64,000 bases of DNA from Neostapfia colusana. Taxonomy: Eukaryota; Streptophyta; Magnoliopsida; Poales; Poaceae. The DNA lies in contig JASWHV010000011.1 in assembly GCA_030760725.1 (NCBI GenBank), positions 85,971,765-86,035,764 of the forward strand, read 5' to 3'. Position numbers and translations under genes: made by a program. The stretch's first letter is position 1, and each line of letters begins with the position of its first letter. This document shows, in pieces, positions 32,474 to 43,994 of this stretch. Below the pieces are notes generated by a model. The model searched no databases. It saw only the letters and a program-made list of their open reading frames with translations, and was not told where the DNA came from.

Positions 32474-35400
32474 TTACCCGTGTTGAGAAGCCATGAACTC
32501 CGGGTAATTTGAGCGAAGGAATTCCTCGCTCTCCCACGTCGCTTCTTCCACGGTGTGGTTACTCCAGAGGATCCTGTAGAACCACAACGTTCTGCTACGC
32601 GTGGTTCGGGCTTTCTCATCAAGAATTTCCACCGGATACTCATCATATGTTAAATCCGGTTTCAATTCGCCAATGTCTTCGATAGGAACAGCAGCTGTAT
32701 ACTTCAAACATTTTCGCAGTTGCGAAACGTGGAAGATATCATGGACACCAGCAAGATATGCCGGTAGCTCCAATCGATACGCTGCTGGTCCACACTTTTC
32801 GGTGATAGCGTAGGGTCCAATAAAACGGGGAGCGAGCTTCCCCTTCACACCGAACCGGTGCACGCCCTTCATCGGAGACACGCGGAGGTACACGTGTTCC
32901 CCAACGTCAAAGTGCAATGGCCTACGCCTTTTATCAGCGTAGCTCTTCTGTCGGGATTGAGCGGCCTTCAAATTGGCTTGAATTGTCCGAACGCGCTCTT
33001 CGGCGTCGTTCACCACATCAACCCCGAATGTGACCCTTTCACCGGACTCGCACCAATTTAATGGGGTGCGGCATTTACGACCGTAGATAGCTTTGTAAGG
33101 TGCCATTTTGATACTCGCCTGATAGCCGTTGTTGTACGAGAATTCCGCCAATGGTAGGTGATCATCCCAGTTCCTACCATGGTGGATGGCACATGCTCTC
33201 AACATGTCTTCTAGGACTTGATTCACCCTCTCTGTCTGGCCATCTGTCTGAGGGTGATAGGCGGAGCTCTTGATCAACTTAGTACCCAATGCAGCATGTA
33301 GCTGCTCCCAAAAGTGAGATACAAATAATGCACCTCGATCTGAGACAATGGTCTTGGGTACCCCGTATAGGCATAGAATCTTCGCTATGTATAGCTCCGC
33401 ATATTTGCCGGCATTGTAACGTGTATTCACCGGAATGAAGTGAGCCGTCTTGGTTAACCGATGAACGATTACCCATATGGAATCATGCTTGTTGGCTGTT
33501 AGGGGTAATCCCACAATGAAATCCATGCTCACATCTTCCCATTTCCATGCCGGGATCTTCAGGGGTTGTAGCAGCCCTGATTTCTTCATGTGATCAGCCT
33601 TCACTCGTCGGCACGTATCACACTCGGATACGTACTTCGCTACCTCCCGCTTCATCCGTGTCCACCAAAATTTCTGTTTCAAATCTTGGTACATCTTGTT
33701 GCTGCCCTGATGAATGGAGTATTTAGACAAGTGAGCTTCATCGAGGATCTTTTTCCTCAACTCCATATCTCGGGGCACGACTATGCGGTCATTGAACCAC
33801 AGCGTCCCCTCATCATCCTCCCGGAAACATTTGATTTCCCCGTTGTCTATCCGTCTCCGGAGATGTGCCATGCCTTTATCATCCTTCTGAGCTGCAATGA
33901 TGTCCTACCTAATAGTAGGGATGAGGGCAAGGTTGTACAGCGATCCATAAGGAACCAAGTATAAACTTGGCTCTTCCTCCTCCACCGGTGTAATGGTGAG
34001 GTGATGGACATGTGATTTCCGACTCAGCGCGTCGGCAACCACATTCGCCTTGCCGGGGTGGTAGTGAATCTCAATTTCATAGTCCTTGATTAATTCTAAC
34101 CACCTCCTTTGCCTCATGTTCAGCTCTTTCTGGGTGAAAATGTATTTCAAGCTCTTGTGGTCGGTGTAGAGATGCACCAGATTCCCCAGGAGATAGTGCC
34201 TCCACATTTTCAGCACCAACACCACGGCAGCAAGTTCAAGATCATGAGTAGGGTAGTACTGCTCATGGTTCCGAAGTTGGCGTGAGCCATATGCGACCAC
34301 ACGTCCTTCCTGCATCAACACGCAGCCAAGCCCAATACCGGACGCGTCACAATACACGTCGAAGGGCTTTGTTGTATCCGGCTGAGCTAACACCGGGGCT
34401 GTTGTGAGATGCTTCACCAATGCTTTGAACGCTCCTTCACACGCCGTGTTCCAAACATACTTCGTCCCTTTCTTCAGCAATTCTGTCATCGGCTTAGCGA
34501 GCTTGGAGAAACTTGGAATGAATCTCCGGTAGTATCCCGCTAACCCGAGGAAGCTTCTGACTTCATGAACTGAAGTGGGAGCTTTCCATTTCAGCACTTG
34601 CTCTATTTTGCTTGGGTCAACCGCAATGCCTTCCGCTGAGATGATATGTCCCAAGAAAGGCACTTGGCTGATCCAAAATTCGCATTTGCTGAACTTGGCG
34701 TAGAGCTTGTGGTCTCGCAGTCGTTGAAGAACGATCGGCAAGTGTTCGGCATGTTCGTCTTCTGTCTTGGAGTAAACCAAGATATCGTCGATGAACACTA
34801 CCACGAACTTGTCCAGCTCCGGCATGAACACCGAGTTCATGAGATACATGAAATGGGCTGGAGCATTTGTGAGACCAAAGGACATGATGAGATATTCATA
34901 TAATCCATATCTCGTCGAGAAGGCCGTCTTTGGGATATCCTCCGCCCCGATCTTGATCAGGTGATATCCAGAGCGAAGGTCCATCTTTGAGAACACACTT
35001 GCACCCACAAGTTGATCAAACAATATGTCGATGCGGGGCAGTGGGTACTTATTCTTGATGGTGACGGCGTTGAGCGGCCGGTAGTCCACACACAGCCTCA
35101 GGGTTTTATCTTTCTTCTTCACGAACAGCGCCGAGCATCCCCAAGGCGAGGAACTCGGCCTAATGAAACCCTTTCTCAACAGATCATTGAGCTGTTCTTT
35201 CAGTTCAGCCAGCTCATTTGGAGCCATTTTGTATGGTCCCCGTGATATGGGCGTAGTCCCGGGTGCAAGTTCAATCTTGAACTCGACGTCCCACTCAGGT
35301 GGCATGCCCGGAAGATCATCCGGGAACACGTCGGGATACTCCCGGACTACGGGGATGTCCTCCAACTTGAGAGCTTCAGTATTGTTGATCACTGAAACTT

Positions 35401-37012
35401 CCCAGACTGGATTATCTAATAGGAGGGACTGCGGACGGTGTAACGGGGAGTTGAGGTGAACCGTCCGTGTTAGAGTTTCCAGGACAGCGCCATGGTAACT
35501 TAGCCATGACATTCCCAAGATTGCATCAATCTTCTGCCCCCCTAAGATAATCATAGTGGTGGGATATATCTTCCCACCTAAGCACAATGGTGCTTTTGGA
35601 ACCATCATAGTTGCTGAAATCTTTCCTCCTGGTGAGCGGATCATATAAGAACACTCAGTTGGAAAGGTTTCCAGCTGATGCTGAGCCACATATGATGCAC
35701 TAATGAAGTTGTGGGTTGCACCAGAATCGAACAATATTATGATGGCTCGATGGTTGAGAGTGAACGTACCCGCCAGCACGTTGTCTCCTTCTGGGGCGTC
35801 CTCATTGTCGAGGTTGCGGACGCCTCCAGTCCGCTGACCAACCTTTTTCACCGGAGGTCGGCCTCGAGCACCGCCCTGGAGCTGGGCTTGCCCGCTGCTC
35901 TGCTGCCCCTGGGGACAGTCCTTCGCGAAGTGGCCCACCTGGCCACACGTGAAGCAGGTGAAACGGGGTGGTCCCCCGCTGATCGGTGGACGGAATCCCG
36001 CGGCGCGTTGTGGCGGTGGAAATGCCCGGGGTACCGTATGCTGCTGCTGTTGCTGCTGCTGTCTTGGTGGTGGCATCGGCGGACGGAACGAGGGTGACTG
36101 GAACGGACGTCCCCCGAACCGTTGAGGCCGCGCCAGTGGATGCCACTGCTGCCCGGATGGTGTCCGATACACCATACGGTACTTCTGTGGCGCGCCACCA
36201 CCACTGCTAGGTGGAGCGCTGCGCTTCCTCTGCTCAGCTGCCAACTCCCGCTGAGCATCCTCTTGCATAATCGCGGCATTGACTAGGTCGTTGAAAGTGC
36301 CGCGATTCCACTGAACGAGATGGGTCTTCATTTCGGGGTGTAATCCCCGATAGAAGTGCTCCCGCTTTTTCTCCTCCGTGGAGATGTAGTCTGACGCGTA
36401 TTGCGCCAGATGGTTGAAGGCACGGGAATAGTCATGGGCACTCCTCCCGCCCTGCTTCAGCTCCAAGAATTCTTGAAACTTCCTCTTCATGATTCCGGGA
36501 GGAATGTGATAGGCGCGGAATGCCTCCCGGAACTCTTGCCATTCCACGGCATGGCCAGCCGGACGTGAGGCGACATAGTTCGCCCACCACGCACCAGCGG
36601 CACCGTGGAGCTGCTGTGCTGCGAACAGAGTCTTCTGCCGCTCCGTACATTGGAGCAGCCCAAACTTGGACTCGATGGTCCGCAGCCAGTTGTCCGCCTC
36701 CAGTGGTTCTTCGGTTTCGGTGAACACTGGAGGGTGCGTACTCATGAAATCCGAGTACGACACATCACGGGGCTCCCGAGGCCCTCTATCTTGACGTCCC
36801 CCCGCCTGGGACGTATTCTGCACGATCGTGCGGAGCAGGTCGGTCTGCTCCTCACGACCTCCCACCAATGCCGCTATCACATCCGCTAGAGTAAGCGGAG
36901 GCGGCGGTGGTGGCTGCTGCTGCGGGGTGCTGTCGTAGGCCGGTGGCTGGGAGTCATCACCTCCCTGTTGGCTAGAGCCACCAACCTCGTGCGTGGTCCT
37001 AGTATGAACCAT
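32474..37012 (-). pseudogene. gag-pol: GypIV gag-pol polyprotein, one in-frame stop
   Basis: I chose the start at 37012 (MVHTRTT), where gag-like sequence begins; the frame is open further upstream to 37144, but that part is leader-like. Gag domain lies at about residues 90-260 (WLRTIESKFGLLQC). A CCHC knuckle (CFTCGQVGHFAKDC) is near 35940 and the protease LFDSGATHNFIS near 35715. RT has VVVFIDDILVYS near 34790 and RNase H has YCDASGIGLGC near 34340. A TAG at 33905-33907 then interrupts the frame. Beyond it, in the same frame, come the HHCC zinc finger (about 33600-33740), the DDE integrase (SMDFIVG, SDRGALF, QTDGQTER) and a chromodomain with RILWSNHTVEEATWE near 32580. Length and order are typical of a full chromovirus polyprotein of about 1500 residues. 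Apart from the stop I see no lesion. Confidence 0.92.
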
Positions 37013-38844
37013 CTGCAACCACACGACAATAATCATCAGTCCCGCAGCATTGTTGCATGCAGTCCAATAAAAATGGGCGTAAAACATTATGACAACAAAA
37101 ACATGCGATATATCTCGTAAGTAGATAATGTGATAACTTTGCACAAGCTACACCATTACCAGACCAAACACAAGTTAGTTTAATCCAACTTGATGAACCT
37201 CCACTTTGGAAGCTCACCATAACTAGGTTTGGTCTCTACGAGACATTACTATCGCGTTGTCATCACGTAGACCACCCTTAGGGTACAACACCCTCTCCAA
37301 TGAGTTCAACTGTCATTCTTCGGTCAGAATGGCCAGTTTCCACCTATTCAAGTTTTGATCTGGTTCTGGGCAGTCTCACGACTCAAGTTGAATACCAAAG
37401 TAAAAATCAACTTCAGTATCTTTCCAACGAGTATTCATTTGCCCCCAGATCAGCTTTGGTTAAAAAGGTTATGCTAATTCAAAGTTAGCAGAATTTCTGG
37501 AAGAATTTTAACAGCACCTCCCTTGAAAAGTTGCTGTTTTCAATTCGAGTTTCCACTGAAATCTGTGCTGAAACTTCAGAAACTTTGAATTGCAAAGATG
37601 TCACACATCTTCTACTCTTTCAAAGGAGGTATCATATGAAAATTTAAATTTTTCTACAGGGAGTTATCCTTGAAAAACAGAACAGTCCAGAGAATGTTTT
37701 AACACTGTCCTAGTTCTGGACAGTTACATGTCTCTGGGATTTAAGCCATCTTAAGGTGAGTTTCAGCTCTGGAAGTCTACAACAAAGTTGTAGAATACTT
37801 AAATACCTTTCCAGAACTATATAGCACACCTCTCTCGGCTAAAAGACCTGTGAGTTATGCCCTGTTGAAGATCAGCAAACTTGCTGTCCCAAAACAGAGC
37901 ACTCTGTTTTTCAGTCTTTTTGGAACTACACTCCTCACTATCCCATTCTTATACCCAACCAGGGTCCTAAATGTGGAACCTATAGATTTTAATTCCTTGT
38001 TCTCAATATTTTCATGCATATGCCTACAATACCTCGGTACTACGTTCCTCACCAAAGAAAATCCTAACCGGATCATACCGGCATATACGTCTCAAGTGTG
38101 GCACTAAACGGTCTCTTGCACACGTTCTCTACACGGATAAATACGTGGTTAGTACCTGCAGAAGACCACACAATAATGGTGCACTCAAGGTTTTGTTTCC
38201 ATTTCAGGCAGTACAATATTTGAAAGTAAATACAAACGCCCGTATCATTTCCATACGGCCGTCCTTGAGCTAGGTCACGTCTCAAGGTACGTGATCGTGT
38301 TTCAACACCACACGAAGGGGAACCCGAGTATGTCATGAACGGGTCGTCACGGTTGGGAATGTTATCAACCCAACAGATACCACCTACTGCCCTGCAGGGC
38401 ACGCCGATGCCAAGCGCTGCGTATGTCTCCTGGGCTATTTCCAGACAAACACACTCTCGCGTTACTGACCACGCGATGGGGTCTCCACTTACTTGCCTAA
38501 TGCACGCTAGGGATCAGCGTTTCATATGAACTCAGGAATATGAAGAGTTCAAGAGGTTCATATTGACGTCTCACACCAAGCTGTGAGACAAATCCCTGAA
38601 CCACGTTCCTCGTCAGGGAGAGCTAACCGAAATTGAACCGCTTTCGGTGGCGTTCCTTACCATACTTACCAGAGCGTAGGTGCGTCGTTACATAATTGAA
38701 ATTCAGAATTATAACACATAGGTTAGTCTTTGCCACTTTAAGTAACTATGCTAATATAGTCCTTACTTGGGCAACTACCGATTCCTCACCGTATACCTAA
38801 ATTTTTCCCATAATGCAGTCCTTAAGTACTGTGCTATCCCCAAT
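37013..38844 (-). other. GypIV 5' leader
   Basis: About 1.8 kb of untranslated sequence between PBS and gag, unusually long. AT-rich for 37250-38100, then more GC-rich. No ORF with family support and no clear repeat. Confidence 0.6.
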
Positions 38845-38859
38845 GCCGCTCTGATACCA
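38845..38859 (-). promoter_or_regulatory. GypIV primer binding site (tRNA-iMet)
   Basis: TGGTATCAGAGCGGC on the minus strand, three bases from the LTR end. Confidence 0.88.
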
Positions 38860-38862
38860 GGC

Positions 38863-41800
38863 TATGGCAGACCGGAATCCGCTCATCCAGGATCGCAGAG
38901 GGTGGTGCCACGCGATGCGACACCCGACAGCACACGTCAGAAGAACACATTATATTACATGGGAAAACAAACTGAAGGTACAAAGTAGTACACTTCTCAG
39001 TTACAAACTAGAGTCTTTATTACACAGCGGAAGTTTCTATTGTACAACTCACGCCCGCCTATCTAGCAAAAGTCGGTTGCCCAGCCCTAGGGCAACCCAC
39101 ACTAGCTGCACGTCTCAGCTCAGCGCGGCGTGTACGGCTCCCACTCAGCCGTGGTCCCCGACGGAGGGTAACCCTTGCCGGTGGACTCGTACTCCGAGTC
39201 CGTGGGTGGCTCCTCACCTGAAAAACACTTAAGCAGCAACCGTGAGCATGAAGGCTCAGCAAGGCTTAACCGACTCACCTAAGCATGCAACTCTACATGA
39301 GGGGTACCATGACATAGGATAGCAATGTTGCAGCAAATGGACACGCCTACAAGTTCATCCTTAGTTCATCAGTTTATCGGGGCCCATATATCCGATATGC
39401 CTTCGGTACGTTCAATACTTGTTCAGCTGGGCCGCACACGGATCGGTCCTCAATCGACACGGGCAGGGCCGCGCACACAAGACTCTCTCTTGCTGCGCCC
39501 TAGCCCCTGCCTAGTCTCATTTTCATTACTAAAGTGATCTCACATCACTCAACCGAACCCGTGTGTCCCCAAGCCTATCTCGCGAGTAGATTCCAACTAC
39601 TCGACTTGTACCGAAGCCCTATGAATCTTTAAGCATAGCTTTTCTACTCGATGTTCTAAACACTACCCTCACTCTTCTAGGAACCTTTGGTTATGCAAGT
39701 GGGGTTTCATTCATCCTATACCTAATGCACATACATACTTCATATGACATATGTAAACAAAATAAAATTTATAAAAAGGTTAATGCAAACCGGGGCTTGC
39801 CTTGTTGCTGCTGGTCAGGGGTTAGTTCCTCTTCCGGAAGGAGGAAATCCAGCACTTCCGGGGTCTCTTCTTCAATGGCTACACGTTGAATATAATACTA
39901 CATGTAAATTTAAATGCAATGTGTGAACTTAAGTACATAATTGCTAATAGCTCTAGCTAGCCCTCCCCTTTGGTTCTGAAATTTTTATGGTGGATTGGTA
40001 GGGTCCTAACCAGAGTTGTGACCATGTTTTATTTGAAACAAAGTTGAATTGAACCTTGTACAAATAAAAGCCTCATTGGTCAATAATTGAGCCTCTAAGT
40101 AATTCCAGGGTTTTTCATGGCTCCCACCATTACTTTCTGGAAACTAGAATTTAGGATGGTTCTAATGGAATTGGTTTCATGTCATTTGAAGAATCCTACA
40201 GAAAGTTATGTCCTAATTAAGATTGGAGAAAATCTGAAAAATGTTTCTGTACATTTTTCTATTTTCTCTGGGCAGTCCCATTAATCACCCAATTAGGGTA
40301 ACTAAATGAACTTGGATGAGTCTGGAAATTTTACTGGGATTCAGGGATTCTCCAATGAACCTTTCCGCCAAATTTCAGAATTTTTCATAAAGTAGTTCTC
40401 CAGATAAAATTCCCAACATTTTAAACTTTAGGGATTTAATTCTGGAAAACTATTCACTTTTATGAGCTGAATTTGGTAATGCTGGAAAGTGCTCAGAGAG
40501 CTGAATCCAACAAAATTTGGTTCACCCAATTTGGAGCTCTCTAGCCAAAGTTATGAGGATTTGAAGTTTGGAAGAATTCCGAAAATCGGGGGAATAGTTT
40601 AAACTCTCGGGGCCCGCGGGGACACGTGTCGAGCGCGGAGGTGTCCGGTACACCGAGATACCATACGTGTCGAGCGCGGAGGTGTCCGGCACACCGGAGC
40701 TCACAGGGTATTCGCGCGCCAGCACAGCCGATCCCTGGCCACACCCGATCCCGATTTAAATTCTTCAGCTGCTGACACGTGGGCCAGCCGGCTTCGTCTT
40801 CCTCCCGCCGTTCTCTCGCGCCCGCGCCGCTGACCTCGCCGGAGCAGACCCGGGGCTCGCCGGCTCGCCGCTGCCGGACCTCCCAAGGCCTGAAAATCAC
40901 CGCCAGGGGGTTGTCGACGTCGAGGAACACGTCGGTGGTGACAGGTCGGTCTGGGGGTGACCGGAAATAGCTCGGCGACGTGCCGCGGCCTCGGTTGAGG
41001 TTCGACACCGTCGACCGTAGTTTCTAAACCTGCCAACACCTCGAACAAACGGCCCTACAGCATCAGTGTACCTCTAGGAAGCTCGACAAGGTGTCAAAAG
41101 GGTTCAGGGATGGCGGCAAGTCGGTCGGCACCGTGTGACCGATCGTGCCCGCCATGACCGCCCTCGATCGAGCTTGAAATTCGTCACTCCTAGACAGTTT
41201 CACGCTACGGATGCAGAAAAGAACTTGATCGCCGGCTAGTGCAGCGTCTATGTGCAAGATTTGATGACCTCCGAAAGACCATAGAGCGAGAATTTAAAGA
41301 AACCGTGCCGGAAGCTCGGTTTACGGTCGCCGGAGCAAAAACTGGAAATTCTCTACGGATTCTTCACGGTTGGCTTCCAAACTTAGAGGAGAGCAGCACG
41401 GTGGTTGCGCGCTCCTGTTGCCTCTCTCGCTGGACCGTGAAAACGCCTGTGGAACGCTGCCCACGGGCGCCTGACTCTCGGCTGAGGTTACGTCGCCGCT
41501 GTGGCGATCGCTCTCGGGCAAAGGAGGTCGGAGCTCGAGGTTTCTGGCGTTGGAGAGGTGGAGTGCGAGCTCAGGTGGCTGTCTAGCAGCTCAGGGACGA
41601 AGGAGGAGATGGTTTTTCTGGTTTTCCCGATTGAGCAGAGAGCTGCGGCGAGAAACAATGCCGCTGCTCGGGTTTGCCCGCGAGAAGATAAAGCCGGCCG
41701 ACTCCTGCTCGGCTGAAGCGGTGCCGGTCGCGTGGGGGCGCGAGCCAGTCGCCCTGGGCGCCAGCGCGCAGAGAGGGAAGCAGCTGGTGGCGCCGGTAGC

Positions 41801-42514
41801 TGCTCGGTGGCACAGCCGACAGCTGCTCAGGGGAATTTCCCACCGAGACTCTGACTTTGGGTGCAAGTTTCTCCTTCTCCCCTCTATGACATGTGGGTCC
41901 CACCCGGGGTTTTAACCTCTGAAATTTACTCCTAATCACTGTTTTAAACAGTGAGCCCCATAATGCCCCTGGTGATTCAAATTATTCACCCCTGAGCCAT
42001 TTGAATTGAATAGAATTCAAATTGGGTTCGGCTTGGGTGAATTTCAGCACAAGTTTAGTTTTGAATTCAAATAAAGTTTGAATTCGTCCCACTTAGCTCA
42101 TGTCAAGATCAACTCCAAATGGAGTGAAAATTGGTGTGTGAGCTCACAAAAATGTGTTGAATAAGAATATGAAGCTAACTTTTGAATTTGGGTGATGAAA
42201 GTTGCTGCAATTTGAATTTACATTCAAATTGGCCTCTTTTTCAATTAACCCAAAAAGTGCCTCAAAAAGTATTGTATTTCTATGAAACTTGGACTGAACC
42301 TTCCCAAGACTTTTCAAGTTCTAGGGGTGAGCTCAACCTCTCATGTTCCTATGTCCAAATCCCACTTTGTGAAAAGGAAGACTTTCCCCTCTAATCACTC
42401 TTTTGATGAAGGTTACTTGCTCTTCACAATATTTCCTAAGATATCCACAACGAAAACTGTGGTGTTGTGAGGTGAAGAAAAGTTTTTGCAAGTCCCTTTT
42501 CTTGGGCTTTTACA
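38863..42514 (-). repeat. GypIV 5' LTR with 442-bp deletion
   Basis: Starts TATGGCAGACCGG (first bases mutated) and ends TTTTACA. Relative to the 3' LTR it lacks 28828-29269; the join at about 39379 lies in CATC, which flanks the lost segment on both sides. A 10-bp insertion/deletion near 38910 also distinguishes the two. Confidence 0.93.
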
Positions 42515-42519
42515 GTTCG

Positions 42520-42793
42520 GCTTCTGTCGGCCACGTGGCGGGCCCGGAGCTCCTTTCTAAGGAGAGGGAGGTCCGGCCCCGCCGGATACGTGGCACCTTC
42601 AGACCTCTCCCCCGCGGAAGGGGAGGTCCGGCTTCTGTATGCCACGTGGCGGGCCCGGAGCTCTCCTCTGAGGAGAGGGAGGTCCGGCCCCGCCGGACAC
42701 GTGGTGCCTTCAGAGCTCTCCCTGCGGAGAAGGGCGAGTTCCTTAGGCATTTTCTCCTGTGCGCGGGGGTACCCCATATCGCAGGTACCGACA
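42520..42793 (-). repeat. TatA1 5' LTR, part right of GypIV
   Basis: Resumes the G-box array after the GTTCG duplication and ends CAGGTACCGACA, followed by the ACCGA duplication of TatA1. Confidence 0.92.
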
Positions 42794-42798
42794 ACCGA

Positions 42799-43201
42799 CA
42801 TAACTGCAGATACGATAGTCAGCAGGCAATCTCCCCGGGACCACCTGTCGGGTCCCGGAACCCTCCCTTGTAAGCCACTCGAGCCTTGGACTATAAAAGG
42901 CTCGGGTAGGCAACGTTAGCGGGGGTTCAAACTCTGTGAACTCGCATCCTAGGCATCACTCACCCTCAAGCTCAGGACTCTGGTTCTGAGCAACTAGCAA
43001 TACAGCGAGCGCCTCTGCTCACCGTGGACGTAGGGTTTTACGCTCCGGCGGCCTGAACCACGTAAAACTCGCCGTGTCAAGCTTCTCCCTCACTCGTCCC
43101 TAACGCTGAAGCCCTCCGCAAGCGACTAGCCCCTCCGAAAAAGAACCTCCGCGGGCTGCCCAGAGCAGGTCCGGGGGAAGTGTCGACCACACACTTCGAC
43201 A
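42799..43201 (+). repeat. TatA3 5' LTR, second part
   Basis: Completes the LTR begun at 20472 (685 + 403 = 1088 bp, the family length) and ends CACTTCGACA. The TATA box TATAAAAG at 42892-42899 lies beside the inverted repeat CTCGAGCCTT (42878-42887) / AAGGCTCGGG (42897-42906). Confidence 0.9.
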
Positions 43202-43203
43202 TT

Positions 43204-43215
43204 TGGCGCGCCAGG
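43204..43215 (+). promoter_or_regulatory. TatA3 PBS
   Basis: TGGCGCGCCAGG two bases after the LTR end. The first ten bases are a perfect palindrome. The tRNA is not assigned. Confidence 0.72.
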
Positions 43216-43257
43216 ACGGGGGCTTTTCCCTTGCGCGACGAGTTTCTGCCGACGAAG

Positions 43258-43597
43258 ATGACGAAGCTTCCTTCAGCGGCAAGCTCTCCTCCCCCGCGTT
43301 CACAACGGACCGTGACAAGCGGGGACTACGTCTCGACGCACTCTGGACGGAGTGTGTCGGCGCAAGCTGGAAGCCAGTAGCCGACTCCGGCAACGCAGGC
43401 TCCAGCAAGCGTCAGATCTGCAGCGCTGACCGTCCCCCACGGGGGCGCGCTAGCTGCAGCAAGAGCGCTATTGCGCAATCCACCTGCTGGGGACGCGCCT
43501 CAGTCAGCGACCCAGCAGTGGATTCGCGAGGTAGACCGTCTCGTCGTCGCCGCCGCAAACCCTCGACTTCGGCGGGGACGACGCTCTGGCCAACCGG
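43258..43597 (+). pseudogene. gag: TatA3 gag, N-terminal part
   Basis: Starts MTKLPSAASSPPPRS, matching TatA2. A TAG at 43378-43380 replaces a Gln codon; the same frame continues (WIREVDRLVVAAANP) to the SoloS insertion at 43598. It resumes in frame at 59456 after the ACCGG duplication. Confidence 0.88.
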
Positions 43598-43973
43598 TGA
43601 CGCGACCCGCTCAGCCGAGACAGGCCACTTGCCCGGGAATCGCATTGGGTGGTGTCGTGTTGTGCGACACCCAACAGCACACATATGAGGAACAATGTAT
43701 TACATAAAACAATAGCGGAAGCTTACAAGTTTTTCTTTGTAAATACTTTACATCAAGTAACTACAGCGGAAGTCTACATCAACTCACATCGAATAACTAA
43801 GAGCACTCGAGATGAAGTCCAGCCCGCGGACCCCTCTCGCTAGCAACACGAAGACAAGCAGCAGCGGCTGGGTTCTCCATGTGTTACCTGACTCGGGAGT
43901 CCCCCAAGTCTCACCGGACAACCTTCTTTTCAGCATCGTTGTTAACCTGCAAAACCACTTATATAGCAAGCGT

Positions 43974-43994
43974 GAGCACATAGGCTCAGCAAGT
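43974..43994 (-). other. SoloS leader hairpin
   Basis: TGAGC, loop ACATAG, GCTCA, then GCAAG, 376 bp from the LTR end. Confidence 0.6.

Larger units (their letters stand above)
28330..42514 (-). mobile_element. GypIV: chromovirus with about 4-kb LTRs, nearly intact
   Basis: A minus-strand Ty3/gypsy element framed by GTTCG (28325-28329 and 42515-42519). 3' LTR 28330-32407 (4078 bp) and 5' LTR 38863-42514 (3652 bp) are nearly identical apart from a 442-bp deletion and small indels. A single frame covers gag to chromodomain with one stop. It is the innermost and, with TatA2, one of the youngest insertions. Probably Tekay-like; SoloS is a divergent relative of its LTR. Confidence 0.94.
21157..42793 (-). 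mobile_element. TatA1: minus-strand Tat element with antisense ORF, carrying GypIV
   Basis: LTRs 21157-22242 (1086 bp) and 27519-28329 plus 42520-42793 (1085 bp) bracket about 5.3 kb of internal DNA. ACCGA is duplicated at 21152-21156 and 42794-42798. Gag is internally deleted, protease through the integrase core is missing, and the only long intact frame is the plus-strand antisense ORF at 22733-24463. It is therefore a non-autonomous derivative. It entered the LTR of another member of its own family in opposite orientation. Confidence 0.9.
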
